Source: an uncultured Lachnospiraceae bacterium (GTDB lineage: Bacteria; Bacillota_A; Clostridia; Lachnospirales; Lachnospiraceae). From it: a DNA stretch of 22,259 nt. Positions within the stretch are counted from its first letter, which is position 1; every line of letters begins with the position of its first letter. The DNA lies in the NCBI GenBank assembly GCA_910585355.1, contig CAJUDN010000052.1, forward strand, positions 1 through 22,259. The letters are read 5' to 3'. This document shows positions 1 through 8,531 of this stretch, in pieces. A program made the position numbers and the translations under genes. Under the pieces are notes generated by a model that saw only the letters and a list, made by a program, of their open reading frames with translations, was not told the DNA's origin and did no database searches.

Positions 1-1740
1 TTGCTTCCGGATACTGGTCAGGTAGCGATGGAACTCAATCAACTCATGATTTTCTTTCCCCCAGGGGAAAGTCCTTCTGTTATCCGGGTCTGTCCAGCCG
101 CAAACTCCGGCCTCGTCCCCATAGTAAATGGTCGGCGCTCCCGGCCAGGTCATCTGTATGATGGCGGCTGCACGAAAAATCCCAAAATTGATCCCATCTG
201 ATGCCGCCAGGTCTCCTCTGTAATCCAGGCGCCCCACCGTTCGGTTCGTTCTTGTGAGAAAACGTGAGTGATCATGGTTGGAGATCTCGTTCATCGCTGC
301 CAGAAGAGACGGGGTCTGCATTCTGCACATATTGCTTAGCATGGCGCACATAAACGCCTGGCTGTTTTGATACAGATGTTCGTCCATCCTGTCACTGTGT
401 TTTTCCAGCCCCGTAAGGAACCAGGAAAGCGGCTCCATAAAGGCATCATAATTCATAACCGTATCCCATTGGTCCCCTTCCAGCCAGGGAGATGCATCCC
501 CGTAATGTTCGGCCAAAATCAGGGCATCTGGATTGGTTTCCTTCACCACACGGCGAAAATCCTTCCAAAAGCGGTGGTTCACCTCCGGCGAATGTCCCAG
601 ATCAGCTGCCACATCAAGTCTCCACCCGTCAATATTATACGGCGGGGACAACCATTTCTTGGCAATATTCAAAATATACTGATAAAGCTCCCCGGAACCC
701 TCATAGTTCAATTTTGGAAGTGTGTTATGGCCCCACCATCCCTCATAGGAATCATTATCAGGCCAGCCATTCTCGTCAGAAAACCAGAAGAAGTTCCGGT
801 AAGGGCTGTTGGCATCCACATAGGCGCCGGAAGCATAGACGCCGGCTTTTTCATATATTTTCTCGCGATCCAGCCACTTATTGAAGGAACCGCAATGGTT
901 AAATACACCATCCAAAATCACCCGCATGCCTCGTTTATGGACCTCATCCATAAATCGTGCAAAAAATTCATCGCTGGCCCTCAAATTTACCTCGTCGGCC
1001 GTCCGCACCGAATATTTTTCTGCATCTTTATTATCAATGGCATCCCTGTCCACAAGCCCATCCGCATCTTTCACAATGACCCCGTAATGGGGGTCCACAT
1101 GTTCGTAATCCTGACAATCATATTTATGATTGGAAGGCGACACAAATACCGGGCTCAAGTACAGCACTTCCACTTTTAGGCTTTGGAGATAGTCCAGTTT
1201 ATCCAGAATTCCCTGAAGATCACCGCCGTAGAAGCGGTCCACATCCAAAACCGAAAGTCTCTCTTCCCAGTCATCCACTTTCATCACAGGGAAACCAATA
1301 TATACATATTCATCGGACACTACATCATTAGAGGGATCTCCATTACAAAAACGGTCAATGAAAATCTGGTACATGACCGCCCCCTTTGCCCATTCTGGCA
1401 CATGGAAGCCCGGCGTGATGGTAAACATATACCGGCGGTCCATTTCGTTGGTCACCCCCAGCCGGTTGAACCGGAAGATCTCGTCGCCCTTTTCCACTTG
1501 AAAGTAAAAGTAGACAGCCGTTTCCCCAACGGTTACGGTGGTTTCATAATAATCAAATCTCCCCCGGCGTTCCGCCCATCTTAATCTCTTCTTTTCTTCT
1601 TTTCCATACAAAACCAGATACACCCGGTCCACATCGTTCTTTGCCGTTCGAAACCGCAGAGTCACGATATCTCCTGGATCCGGCTCGGCGGGTATTCTAT
1701 AATCTATGGTCGCATCGCAAAACAGAGCCGCTCGCTCCAT
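1..1740 (-). CDS. GH13 alpha-glycosidase, neopullulanase-like (C-terminus cut by window edge)
   Basis: Hydrolyses alpha-glucosidic bonds in starch-, pullulan- or cyclodextrin-type glucans, probably in the cytoplasm because no signal peptide is visible. An open frame of 580 codons runs from the ATG at 1740 to base 1 without a stop. Residues about 1-115 resemble the N-terminal beta domain (CBM34-like) of neopullulanases. The (beta/alpha)8 barrel begins near residue 118 (MYQIFIDRF). The conserved regions are all present: DGVFNH (277-282), GWRLDVA with the nucleophile D376, LAEHYG with the acid/base E411, and NHDHSRF with D490. The usual length is about 600-680 residues, so only the C-terminal part is missing. 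An AGGAGG lies about 9 bases before the start. A TATAAT box (minus strand, 1878-1883) may be its promoter. Exact substrate is not readable from sequence. Confidence 0.93.
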   Translation of the reverse strand, partial: MERAALFCDATIDYRIPAEPDPGDIVTLRFRTAKNDVDRVYLVLYGKEEKKRLRWAERRGRFDYYETTVTVGETAVYFYFQVEKGDEIFRFNRLGVTNEMDRRYMFTITPGFHVPEWAKGAVMYQIFIDRFCNGDPSNDVVSDEYVYIGFPVMKVDDWEERLSVLDVDRFYGGDLQGILDKLDYLQSLKVEVLYLSPVFVSPSNHKYDCQDYEHVDPHYGVIVKDADGLVDRDAIDNKDAEKYSVRTADEVNLRASDEFFARFMDEVHKRGMRVILDGVFNHCGSFNKWLDREKIYEKAGVYASGAYVDANSPYRNFFWFSDENGWPDNDSYEGWWGHNTLPKLNYEGSGELYQYILNIAKKWLSPPYNIDGWRLDVAADLGHSPEVNHRFWKDFRRVVKETNPDALILAEHYGDASPWLEGDQWDTVMNYDAFMEPLSWFLTGLEKHSDRMDEHLYQNSQAFMCAMLSNMCRMQTPSLLAAMNEISNHDHSRFLTRTNRTVGRLDYRGDLAASDGINFGIFRAAAIIQMTWPGAPTIYYGDEAGVCGWTDPDNRRTFPWGKENHELIEFHRYLTSIRKQ

Positions 1741-2187
1741 AAAAACAGCTCCTCCTCTCCAAAATGAGCCTTTCACATCAGAACCAATATCAAAAATAAT
1801 ATTTTTTCGCCCGGTGAAAACCGAACACACGCCCAAAGAGCATGTGTTACAGGATGCCCGGATGGGTATGTTATCTCATTATACAGGATATTCTTAGTTT
1901 TTGCACGCTTTTTATTCTATATCATACATTATTAGTCCGAAACGTAATACTTTTTCAGGCAGAAAGAAAGCCGGCGGGGAATCGCTGGCTTTCTTTCGGA
2001 AAAGGTATTATGTCTCTTATGGGGTATAGCAAAAACTATATAATGTATTGGGGGGGGGGTTACAAGTAGTAATATAGCATATGTTTCTGCATAAGTGTGC
2101 ACAAACATTTATTTTTATGAAAAATTTTTTTGTGTAATTTTACCCGCGTCCCATTTTTTTTGTGTATTTTTTATATTTCTAAATTAA
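1741..2187. other. Gene-free stretch between ftsH terminator and GH13 gene
   Basis: No credible gene is seen. The stretch holds a possible minus-strand TATAAT box at 1878-1883 for the GH13 gene (its -35 is poor), a weak hairpin in the untranslated leader (AACACATGC against GCGTGTGTT, about 1828-1852), a strong hairpin at 1962-1997, a run of ten G at 2050-2059, and a T-rich block at 2100-2175. Confidence 0.6.
1962..1997. repeat. Strong inverted repeat upstream of GH13 gene
   Basis: The arms GAAAGAAAGCC (1962-1972) and GGCTTTCTTTC (1987-1997) are perfectly complementary. Four more pairs continue inward, one of them G-T, leaving a 6-base loop. No T run follows on either strand, so it is not a textbook terminator. 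It lies about 80 bases upstream of the presumed GH13 promoter and could be an operator, a weak terminator, or a decayed repeat. Confidence 0.6.
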
Positions 2188-2226
2188 AAACGGCGTTTGC
2201 CTGTGTTTCTTTTGTACAAACGCCGT
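2181..2226 (-). terminator. Rho-independent terminator of the ftsH operon
   Basis: The inverted repeat ACGGCGTTTG (2190-2199) / CAAACGCCGT (2217-2226) begins 14 bases after the ftsH stop. On the minus strand the stem is followed by TTTTAATTT. It closes the tilS-hpt-ftsH transcription unit. Confidence 0.85.
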
Positions 2227-2240
2227 CAAACTTTATTTTC

Positions 2241-4052
2241 TTAAACAAATAGGGCATCAAATTCCGACTGCCCAATTTTCTCCTTTTCCAGAAGAATCGT
2301 ACAGCATTTATGAAGCACATCCTCATGTACAAGGATGATTTTCTTTGCTTCCTCATAGCATTCGTCGATGATTCTCTTGATCTCACTGTCAATGGATGTG
2401 GCCACATCCTCGCCATAACTTCTGGTATGGGCCAGATCACGGCCAATAAACACCTCATCCTCATCGCTTCCGTAATGAATCATTCCCACACGCTCCGACA
2501 TTCCATACTGGGTTACCATGGCCCTGGCAATGGCAGTGGCTTGCTTAATATCCTGAGACGCTCCGGTAGTCACATCCTGGAAAATCAGCTCTTCTGCAAT
2601 TCTCCCCCCCAAAGATACCATAATGTTCTGGAGCATTTTTCCCTTGGTATTAAACATCTCATCCTTTTCCGGAAGCGGCATGGTATAACCTGCCGCCCCT
2701 ATTCCTGTGGGGATAATGGAAATGGTATGAACAGGCCCCACATCGGGAAGCTCATGGAATAAAATTGCATGTCCCGCCTCATGGTATGCCGTAATCCGTT
2801 TTTCTTTCTCAGAAATTACTTTGCTCTTCTTCTCAGAACCAATTCCCACTTTAATGAAAGCCCGCTCGATATCTTTCTGGGTAATGAACCGCCTGGATTC
2901 TTTGGCTGCCATGATGGCTCCTTCATTCAGAAGGTTTTCCAGATCCGCTCCGGTAAATCCGGCCGTTGTCTGGGCAATCCGCCTTAAATTCACATCCTCA
3001 CCCAAAGGCTTTTCCTTGGCATGGACCTGTAGAATTTCCTCCCGGCCTTTAATATCCGGCTTTCCAACCGCCACTTTCCGGTCAAAGCGGCCGGGGCGGA
3101 GAATCGCCGGGTCCAAAATATCCACGCGGTTGGTGGCGGCCATAACGATAATGCCCTCATTGACCCCAAAACCGTCCATCTCCACCAAAAGCTGATTTAA
3201 GGTCTGCTCCCTTTCATCATGTCCGCCGCCCATTCCGGTACCTCTTCGTCTTGCAACGGCGTCGATCTCATCAATAAACACAATGCAGGGAGCATTTTTC
3301 TTGGCATCCTCAAACAGGTCTCTCACGCGGGATGCGCCGACTCCCACAAACATCTCCACAAAATCCGAACCGGATATGGAGAAAAACGGAACGCCTGCCT
3401 CTCCGGCCACAGCCTTGGCAAGCAGGGTCTTTCCGGTTCCCGGCGGGCCCACCAAAAGTACGCCTTTAGGGATTCTGGCCCCCACATCCGTATACTTTTT
3501 AGGATTCTTAAGAAAGTCCACAATTTCTTCCAGCTCTTCCTTTTCTTCCTCCAGGCCTGCCACCTTGGAAAAATTCACGGAATTTGTGGTGCTCATTCTG
3601 GCGCGGCTTTTTCCGAACTCCATCATTTTGGCGTTGCCTCCGCCGCCGCCCAGCCTGGCATTCATGTACATCATAACAAGCATGATCACTACTGCCGAAA
3701 GGCCGATGGGGAGAATAATCGTGGTCAGGTAATCCGCCTGACGAACATCATCCACCATGTAGTCAATTCCGTGCTCCCTCAAAAGCTCCTGGGCCTCCAC
3801 CACATCGGAAACAGAGATTTTCCTGTTTTCTCCGTTTTTCATGGAAATTTCCAGCATTCCCGTAGGAGTCTGCGGATTTTGTTTTACTTCTGCGGACTCG
3901 ATGGCATCGTTTTCAATGGCCATCATAAATTCCTGATAGGTCATTTCTGTGCTGAACAGACCGCCCTGCTGGGTAAGTGTAGATGCGAAAACAATCAACA
4001 TCATCACCAGCAAGACCAGCCCAATTCCGCGAAACTGCTGATTCTGTTTCAA
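2241..4052 (-). CDS. ftsH: ATP-dependent zinc metalloprotease FtsH
   Basis: Membrane-anchored AAA+ protease that forms a hexamer and degrades misassembled membrane proteins and some regulators. The 603 residues read in order: TM1 (about 10-26), an extracytoplasmic segment, TM2 (about 110-130), Walker A GPPGTGKT (202-209), Walker B CIVFIDEID (256-264), the second region of homology around 303-324 with arginine fingers (RPGRFDR), and zinc motif HEAGH (424-428) with a third ligand probably D501. Length is near the family norm. The start is TTG at 4052, with AGGAGG seven bases upstream; no better in-frame ATG precedes TM1. It follows hpt by 12 bases, the order found in B. subtilis and most Bacillota. 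Confidence 0.97.
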   Translation of the reverse strand: MKQNQQFRGIGLVLLVMMLIVFASTLTQQGGLFSTEMTYQEFMMAIENDAIESAEVKQNPQTPTGMLEISMKNGENRKISVSDVVEAQELLREHGIDYMVDDVRQADYLTTIILPIGLSAVVIMLVMMYMNARLGGGGGNAKMMEFGKSRARMSTTNSVNFSKVAGLEEEKEELEEIVDFLKNPKKYTDVGARIPKGVLLVGPPGTGKTLLAKAVAGEAGVPFFSISGSDFVEMFVGVGASRVRDLFEDAKKNAPCIVFIDEIDAVARRRGTGMGGGHDEREQTLNQLLVEMDGFGVNEGIIVMAATNRVDILDPAILRPGRFDRKVAVGKPDIKGREEILQVHAKEKPLGEDVNLRRIAQTTAGFTGADLENLLNEGAIMAAKESRRFITQKDIERAFIKVGIGSEKKSKVISEKEKRITAYHEAGHAILFHELPDVGPVHTISIIPTGIGAAGYTMPLPEKDEMFNTKGKMLQNIMVSLGGRIAEELIFQDVTTGASQDIKQATAIARAMVTQYGMSERVGMIHYGSDEDEVFIGRDLAHTRSYGEDVATSIDSEIKRIIDECYEEAKKIILVHEDVLHKCCTILLEKEKIGQSEFDALFV

Positions 4053-4064
4053 CTGGCTGCCTCC

Positions 4065-4592
4065 TTATTGCTGCTCTACCACTCCGATATAGGGAAAATT
4101 TCTGTATTTCTGGTCATAATCCAGGCCAAAGCCCACTACAAATTCGTCCGGAATGGTGAAACAGGTATAATCTACCTTCACCTGCTTTTTTACACGGCGT
4201 TCCGGCTTATCAAGCAAAGTGCAGAGGCGGATGGATTCCGGATTCCTCTGTTTCAAAATCTCAATTAGATAGGCCAGGGTTCTGCCGGAATCGATGATAT
4301 CTTCCACAATCAGAACATTTTTCCCTGCGATGGGCTCATCCAGATCTTTTACGATGCGGACAACACCGGAAGATTCGGTTCCTCCTCCATAACTGGATAC
4401 GGACATAAAATCCATGGACACCGGGACAGTCAGGTGCTTGGCTAACTCACAGGTAAAGAACACACCGCCTTTTAAAATACAGATCAGATGCACCTGCTTT
4501 CCCTCATAGTCCCGGTTGATCTGCGCCGCGACCTCACGGATTCTTCTGTCAACTTTCTCTTCATCCAATAAAACACGAATTTTGTCAGCCAT
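4065..4592 (-). CDS. hpt: Hypoxanthine phosphoribosyltransferase
   Basis: Purine salvage enzyme that joins hypoxanthine (and usually guanine) to PRPP to give IMP or GMP in the cytoplasm. At 175 residues it has the usual length. The PRPP-binding signature VLIVEDIIDSGRTL lies at 93-106, the pyrophosphate-loop KGG at 41-43, and the flexible-loop serine/tyrosine pair (SSYGGG) near 66-71. The ATG start at 4592 overlaps the end of tilS by 8 bases, which implies translational coupling. The neighbours tilS and ftsH are the classic partners in Bacillota. The family match is clear; preference among purines cannot be read. Confidence 0.96.
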   Translation of the reverse strand: MADKIRVLLDEEKVDRRIREVAAQINRDYEGKQVHLICILKGGVFFTCELAKHLTVPVSMDFMSVSSYGGGTESSGVVRIVKDLDEPIAGKNVLIVEDIIDSGRTLAYLIEILKQRNPESIRLCTLLDKPERRVKKQVKVDYTCFTIPDEFVVGFGLDYDQKYRNFPYIGVVEQQ

Positions 4593-6018
4593 GGTCTTCT
4601 CCTTTGCATATTTTGACTTCTAATATTGTGCGGGTGGTATTCGTTATTTTATAATATTCGCTGATACGGTATCCGATCACCCAGAGAACATGGTTCCCTT
4701 CTGTAAGAAGCTTTATGGTTCCCCTGCGTTCTTCCGGGACTTTCTCGTCAATGAAAAATCGTTTCAGAAGCTTTCTTTTTCCTCCTGAAATCAGGAAATA
4801 GTCCCCGCTTTTCCTGTTCCTGACAGATAACGTATCTTTAATTTTATCATAATCGAACCATTTCGTATACTGGTTTTTGGGAATTTCCAGGTCTTTTTCA
4901 TAAGAAAATGTCCGCATGACCACCCTCATATGGTCTTCATCCACATCTGAAATTTCTTCCTGCCTCCGGATTTCCAGAATTTCGTATCCTCTATAAGCCT
5001 TTAGTCCAAATGGGAGCATGGCCTCACACCCGCTTCCCGGGCCCTTAAGATTGCACACTGCCTCAATATGTTTCGATGAAATATCCCTCTGGTTTTCTGA
5101 TACCCTGGATATCATAGCCCTCACCAGGTATTCTTTAAGAATATCCGGCTGCCTGTCAAAAACCTTCGTCCGTATGGCTGCCTTTTCCCGCGCCTCTTCT
5201 CTTTTCTCCGAGGCGCCGGCCTCCGCTATAAAACAAACTTTTTCTGAAGGAATGTTTTTCTTTGAAAGAAGATTCCCTTCTGAAAGAATCTTTTCCGCCT
5301 GGTCGTAAAAATATTCATCGGCACGAGACGCCAAAGACGCTATATTTAAAATATGTTCTCCTGCCCTGTCATTGATATTTTCCCTGACCCATGGAAAAAG
5401 CTCATTCCGGATTCTGTTTCTGATATACCGGCATTCTCTGTTGGTGGAATCCTCACACCAGGAAATCCCCGTTTCCCTCAGATACGCTTCAATTTCTTCT
5501 CTGGTAAGACATAAAAGCGGCCGGATAATGGTATCCCGTACCGGGCGTATTCCCCCCAGTCCCCGGAGACCGCTTCCACGGAACATATTTAAAAGTACTG
5601 TCTCCGCATTATCATCTTTATGGTGGGCGGTCGCCTTTTTTTCACAGGAAAACCGTCCGGCTGCCTGCTCCATATGAAAATACCGTAAATTTCTTCCGGC
5701 CTCCTCCTCAGAGATTCCCCTGGCCGCCGCATACTCCGCAACATTTTCCCGGATCACCGAAAGCGGAATGGAAAGCTTTCTGCACAAAGTTCTCACATAG
5801 TCCTCGTCCCGATCCGCCTCCTCCCCACGAAGGCCGTGATTCAGATGAAAAGCCGCCACATGGATTCCAAGTTCCTCCGACAGTTCCTTAAGAACCCAAA
5901 GAAGGCAGACGGAATCGGCGCCTCCTGACACTGCTGCCAGAACGCCCTCCCCTTCCTCTGCCATCCGGTGAGCTTTCATATATTCTTTTATCCGCATCCT
6001 CAGTATCTGTCTGTCCAT
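4585..6018 (-). CDS. tilS: tRNA(Ile)-lysidine synthetase
   Basis: Essential enzyme that converts C34 of the CAU anticodon of tRNA-Ile2 to lysidine using ATP and lysine, changing its codon reading from AUG to AUA. The 477 residues carry the PP-loop ATPase signature SGGADS at 31-36, a helical middle domain, and a C-terminal TilS domain (about 395-470, around SGDYFLISGGKRKLLKRFF) that binds the tRNA acceptor stem. The ATG at 6018 lies only 4 bases after the spoIIE stop, so it is probably co-transcribed with spoIIE as well as with hpt. Length and domain order are normal. Confidence 0.96.
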   Translation of the reverse strand: MDRQILRMRIKEYMKAHRMAEEGEGVLAAVSGGADSVCLLWVLKELSEELGIHVAAFHLNHGLRGEEADRDEDYVRTLCRKLSIPLSVIRENVAEYAAARGISEEEAGRNLRYFHMEQAAGRFSCEKKATAHHKDDNAETVLLNMFRGSGLRGLGGIRPVRDTIIRPLLCLTREEIEAYLRETGISWCEDSTNRECRYIRNRIRNELFPWVRENINDRAGEHILNIASLASRADEYFYDQAEKILSEGNLLSKKNIPSEKVCFIAEAGASEKREEAREKAAIRTKVFDRQPDILKEYLVRAMISRVSENQRDISSKHIEAVCNLKGPGSGCEAMLPFGLKAYRGYEILEIRRQEEISDVDEDHMRVVMRTFSYEKDLEIPKNQYTKWFDYDKIKDTLSVRNRKSGDYFLISGGKRKLLKRFFIDEKVPEERRGTIKLLTEGNHVLWVIGYRISEYYKITNTTRTILEVKICKGEDHG

Positions 6019-6022
6019 TTTC

Positions 6023-7438
6023 TCATCTCCCGTAAATTCCCCCCACCAGGACAGTCATGTCATCCCTGGGCTCTCCCTCGAAGGACAGGGCGAAGGCCAG
6101 AATCATTTCTGCCGTTTCCTGGGGCCCTGCCGCCTGAAGTCCCCGTAAAAAGTCTTTAAAGGCCTCTTCCTTTTCTTCCCCGGGCATAGCGTCCAAAACA
6201 CCGTCACTGACCATAACGATCCTGTCGCCGTCCCACAGTTTTTTCGACAGGAGCACCGGCTCCACCGGGTTTAAAACCCCTGCCGGAACATGTTCCGACT
6301 CCAGTGTCTCCACGGAATCATGGCCCATAATAAAAGATGCCACAGCCCCCAGCTTCATAACTTCCACCACACCGGAATACAAATCCACCAGGCACAAATC
6401 CAGGGTGGCCGGGCGCTCGTTCTGTCCGGTCAGCAGAACCACCGTATTAACAAGCTTCAAAGCTGCTCTGGCTGAAAATCCCGTTCCCAAAAGCTGCTCC
6501 GTCAGCTCTATGACCTTCTCACTGTCGGAATTTGCTGCCTTTCCGCTCCCCATTCCGTCGGAAAGGCTCATAATAGCCTGTCCTGGAATTCCACTTTTAA
6601 AGGTATAGCTGTCTCCGGAAATCTCCTCGCCCTCCCTCGGCACTCTGGAAGAACCGAATAAGATTCTGTACTTTCCGTCCTCCACAAACCGGAAAGGAGC
6701 CGTGTTTTTGGTGATGATAGTTTTTCCGTCCCGGGAAGGACTCCAAACGCCTTTCATGGCCCGGCCGATGACTTCCGCCGCATCCCTGGCAGTCATACAG
6801 CGTCCATTGGTCATTCTGGCGTTCATAAATACCTCCCGTCTCTGTTCCTCGTACTGAAGTACCAGAAGACTTTCCGCAGCGACCCGCCGTTTTCTGAGCA
6901 CAGCCCTCAGCTCGTCCTCCCAGGTTCTTGTCACATCCATGGCCCGCTCCATCTGACCGGAAAATTCTTCTAAAATTCCGGCCAGTTCTTCAAACTGGAC
7001 CATCACCGCATCCCGGCTCTCCAAAAAGCGGTTTTTCCAGGCAAGGTTCATGGTGGCCCGTCCAAGATTTCTGTTTAGCTGTCCGAGATAATCAGACTTC
7101 CTGCGGCACACCTCCAAAAACCGCCTGGGCATGTCCTCAAATTCCACTCGTCCCTTCTTCTCAAATGTCCGCAGCAGATAATACAGATAATAATTTTCCT
7201 CTTCTTCCCCCCGCCTGCATTCCCGTTTGATTCCACAGGTTTCACACTCTCCGCAGACCATGGCGGAAGCCGCCTCAAGAGCCGCGATTCCGTCCTCTCT
7301 GGTAAGACCATTCTCCTCCCTTGATCTCTCAAAGGTCTTTGCGACCCCCTCCAGGGACTGGGCCATATCCTTCAACCGTTTCGCCGTGTAAGCGTTCACA
7401 TCCGCCATGTCCTTATGTACTGCCCACTTTCTTAACAC
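6023..7438 (-). CDS. spoIIE: SpoIIE-type PP2C serine phosphatase lacking the membrane domain
   Basis: In B. subtilis SpoIIE dephosphorylates SpoIIAA-P to release sigma-F in the forespore, and takes part in polar septation through FtsZ. Here 471 residues are present against about 800-830 in the usual protein. Residues 1-270 match the central region II, including a cysteine cluster (C62, C65, C68, C74). Residues 275-470 are the PP2C domain, with metal-binding motifs SDGMG (293-297), SDGVLD (411-416) and DDMTV (459-463). The N-terminal block of about ten membrane helices is absent, and no hydrophobic segment is visible. The start is GTG at 7438 with AGGAGG eight bases before it. A promoter lies only about 29 bases upstream, so the short form appears to be the real reading unit and not a frameshift remnant. 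The neighbours (divIC, yabQ, yabP; tilS) are those of true spoIIE. Confidence 0.93.
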   Translation of the reverse strand: MLRKWAVHKDMADVNAYTAKRLKDMAQSLEGVAKTFERSREENGLTREDGIAALEAASAMVCGECETCGIKRECRRGEEEENYYLYYLLRTFEKKGRVEFEDMPRRFLEVCRRKSDYLGQLNRNLGRATMNLAWKNRFLESRDAVMVQFEELAGILEEFSGQMERAMDVTRTWEDELRAVLRKRRVAAESLLVLQYEEQRREVFMNARMTNGRCMTARDAAEVIGRAMKGVWSPSRDGKTIITKNTAPFRFVEDGKYRILFGSSRVPREGEEISGDSYTFKSGIPGQAIMSLSDGMGSGKAANSDSEKVIELTEQLLGTGFSARAALKLVNTVVLLTGQNERPATLDLCLVDLYSGVVEVMKLGAVASFIMGHDSVETLESEHVPAGVLNPVEPVLLSKKLWDGDRIVMVSDGVLDAMPGEEKEEAFKDFLRGLQAAGPQETAEMILAFALSFEGEPRDDMTVLVGGIYGR

Positions 7439-7466
7439 AAAAAATCCCTCCTAACCTGCGTACCAT

Positions 7467-7508
7467 ATTATAAACAGATCAGAAGGAAATATTTGTCAGA
7501 TTTCTGTC
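7467..7508 (-). promoter_or_regulatory. spoIIE promoter with 21-bp spacing and Spo0A-box-like sites
   Basis: On the minus strand CTGACA (7494-7499) and TATAAT (7467-7472) are separated by 21 bp. The B. subtilis spoIIE promoter is known for the same unusual sigma-A spacing and for activation by Spo0A-P bound at the -35. The plus-strand word TTTGTCAGA (7492-7500) matches the 0A box TTTGTCRAA at 8 of 9 positions and overlaps the -35. A second TGTC core lies 11 bp away (7505-7508). The match is by eye. Confidence 0.6.
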
Positions 7509-7536
7509 CTCACCCCAAAAAATCACATGACATTTT

Positions 7537-7866
7537 TTATGGAGATTCCTCTCCCTTAAACAAAATTTCGTCTTTTTTGACCAGGCCAAGCTTTTCTTTT
7601 GCAACTTTTTCCACGTATTGTTTGGTCTGGACATAGACCCTGTATTCCTCCAGCTGGGCCGCCCTGGCCTCTTCCTTTGCTTTTGCCTTTTCCAACTCGG
7701 CCTCTCTTGCCTGATATTCCAGATCCTTTTCCCGGAGAGAGGAGGCGCCCACATTAACCACCACGGCCAGGCTCAGTACAACCATGGTAATACCAATCAG
7801 AGCCATCCGGTTTCCAAGACTGTTCCTGGAACGCCTTCGTTTTCTTTTATTTCGGTTTTCTCCCAT
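7537..7866 (-). CDS. divIC: Septum formation initiator, DivIC/FtsL-like
   Basis: Small bitopic division protein that acts with FtsL and DivIB in the divisome. Its 109 residues have a very basic cytoplasmic N-terminus (NKRKRRRSR), one membrane helix at about 21-39, then a charged heptad-rich coiled coil (45-80) and a C-terminal KEKLGLVKKDE segment typical of the DivIC/FtsB family. It overlaps yabQ by 20 bases and precedes spoIIE, the place of divIC in B. subtilis. Sequence in this family is poorly conserved, so the name rests on topology plus gene order. The S1-domain gene yabR, which separates divIC and spoIIE in Bacillus, is not present. Confidence 0.88.
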   Translation of the reverse strand: MGENRNKRKRRRSRNSLGNRMALIGITMVVLSLAVVVNVGASSLREKDLEYQAREAELEKAKAKEEARAAQLEEYRVYVQTKQYVEKVAKEKLGLVKKDEILFKGEESP

Positions 7867-8224
7867 GCTTCCCTGCCTCCTTCCGTGCGATCATAGTTTT
7901 CCTTTTTATTGTAATCCATCTCCCTATGTTTTTCAAGACCGCAAATACGCTCTGGCTGACAAGCCGGTCATAAAGAAACATCCCCAGAAACGCGCTTACA
8001 ATCACATATCCCCTCAAAACGCCGTCGTTTTCATAAAACAAAAGGGAAAAGGTCATAACCGCACAGTATATCCAATAAAAAAAGTCTTCCAGACCTGTCC
8101 AAAGACTACCATGGGGAATTAGAAGACGGAATAACCGTAAAAGATCATAGCTAATCATCAGAAGAATTCCCAACGCAAAACTTAAGGCGGCAAGCCCTGC
8201 TTCCTCCTGTATGTAAAGACTCAA
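7847..8224 (-). CDS. yabQ: Spore cortex biosynthesis protein YabQ
   Basis: Membrane protein made in the mother cell and needed for spore cortex formation in B. subtilis; its biochemical role is unknown. The 125 residues show three hydrophobic segments (about 10-36, 48-63, 70-86) and a basic C-terminal tail (RKPK end). The start is TTG at 8224, behind GGAGG; no ATG precedes the first helix. It lies 21 bases after yabP and overlaps divIC by 20 bases. The order yabP-yabQ-divIC is strong support for the name. Bacillus YabQ is somewhat longer, so the C-terminal part is abbreviated. Confidence 0.9.
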   Translation of the reverse strand: MSLYIQEEAGLAALSFALGILLMISYDLLRLFRLLIPHGSLWTGLEDFFYWIYCAVMTFSLLFYENDGVLRGYVIVSAFLGMFLYDRLVSQSVFAVLKNIGRWITIKRKTMIARKEAGKHGRKPK

Positions 8225-8245
8225 AGGCAGCTCCTCCTTCCTGTC

Positions 8246-8527
8246 TTATTTAAACAGCCTGGAAAGAAAGGACTGTCCGGCCTTCCGGTAGCTTTCGTTG
8301 GAAGAGTACACAAAGCTGTCTGTCTTCCCTTCAATATCAATCTCTCCCTTATCCAGCGTCAGTCTGCTCACATGGAGGTCCTTTCCCTTGATGGTCAAAA
8401 GTCCCATGTCCGTATCCAAAACAATCGTATTCTCGTCAAAGGAAATCACATCCAAAATCCCTGTGAGATTTCCCTTATCCCTGTTATGTAAAACAATTTT
8501 GTGGGACAGCCCGATTTTTTCTTCCAT
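8246..8527 (-). CDS. yabP: Sporulation protein YabP
   Basis: Soluble 93-residue protein of the YabP/YqfC family, conserved in endospore formers and sigma-E-dependent in B. subtilis; its molecular role is unknown. The family pattern is visible: an initial HKIVLHNRDKGNLTGILDV segment, the central strand pattern ENTIVLDTDMGLLTIKGKDLHV (about 32-54), and the RLTLDKGEIDIEGKTDSFVYSS stretch. ATG at 8527 is preceded by AGGAGG, which itself sits inside a hairpin (8532-8576). It is co-transcribed with yabQ (21-base gap) and probably divIC. Confidence 0.92.
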   Translation of the reverse strand: MEEKIGLSHKIVLHNRDKGNLTGILDVISFDENTIVLDTDMGLLTIKGKDLHVSRLTLDKGEIDIEGKTDSFVYSSNESYRKAGQSFLSRLFK

Positions 8528-8531
8528 GAAA

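Noticed and set aside
367..1179. Long plus-strand frames opposite the GH13 gene (and similar ones opposite ftsH, 3219-4268)
   Set aside because: They are antisense shadows: the minus frames carry intact enzyme families with catalytic motifs, and the plus products resemble nothing and lack ribosome sites.
1814..1832. Possible catabolite-repression (cre) site before the GH13 gene
   Set aside because: TGAAAACCGAACACA looks similar, but the central CG is out of place by one base, so it fails the cre consensus.
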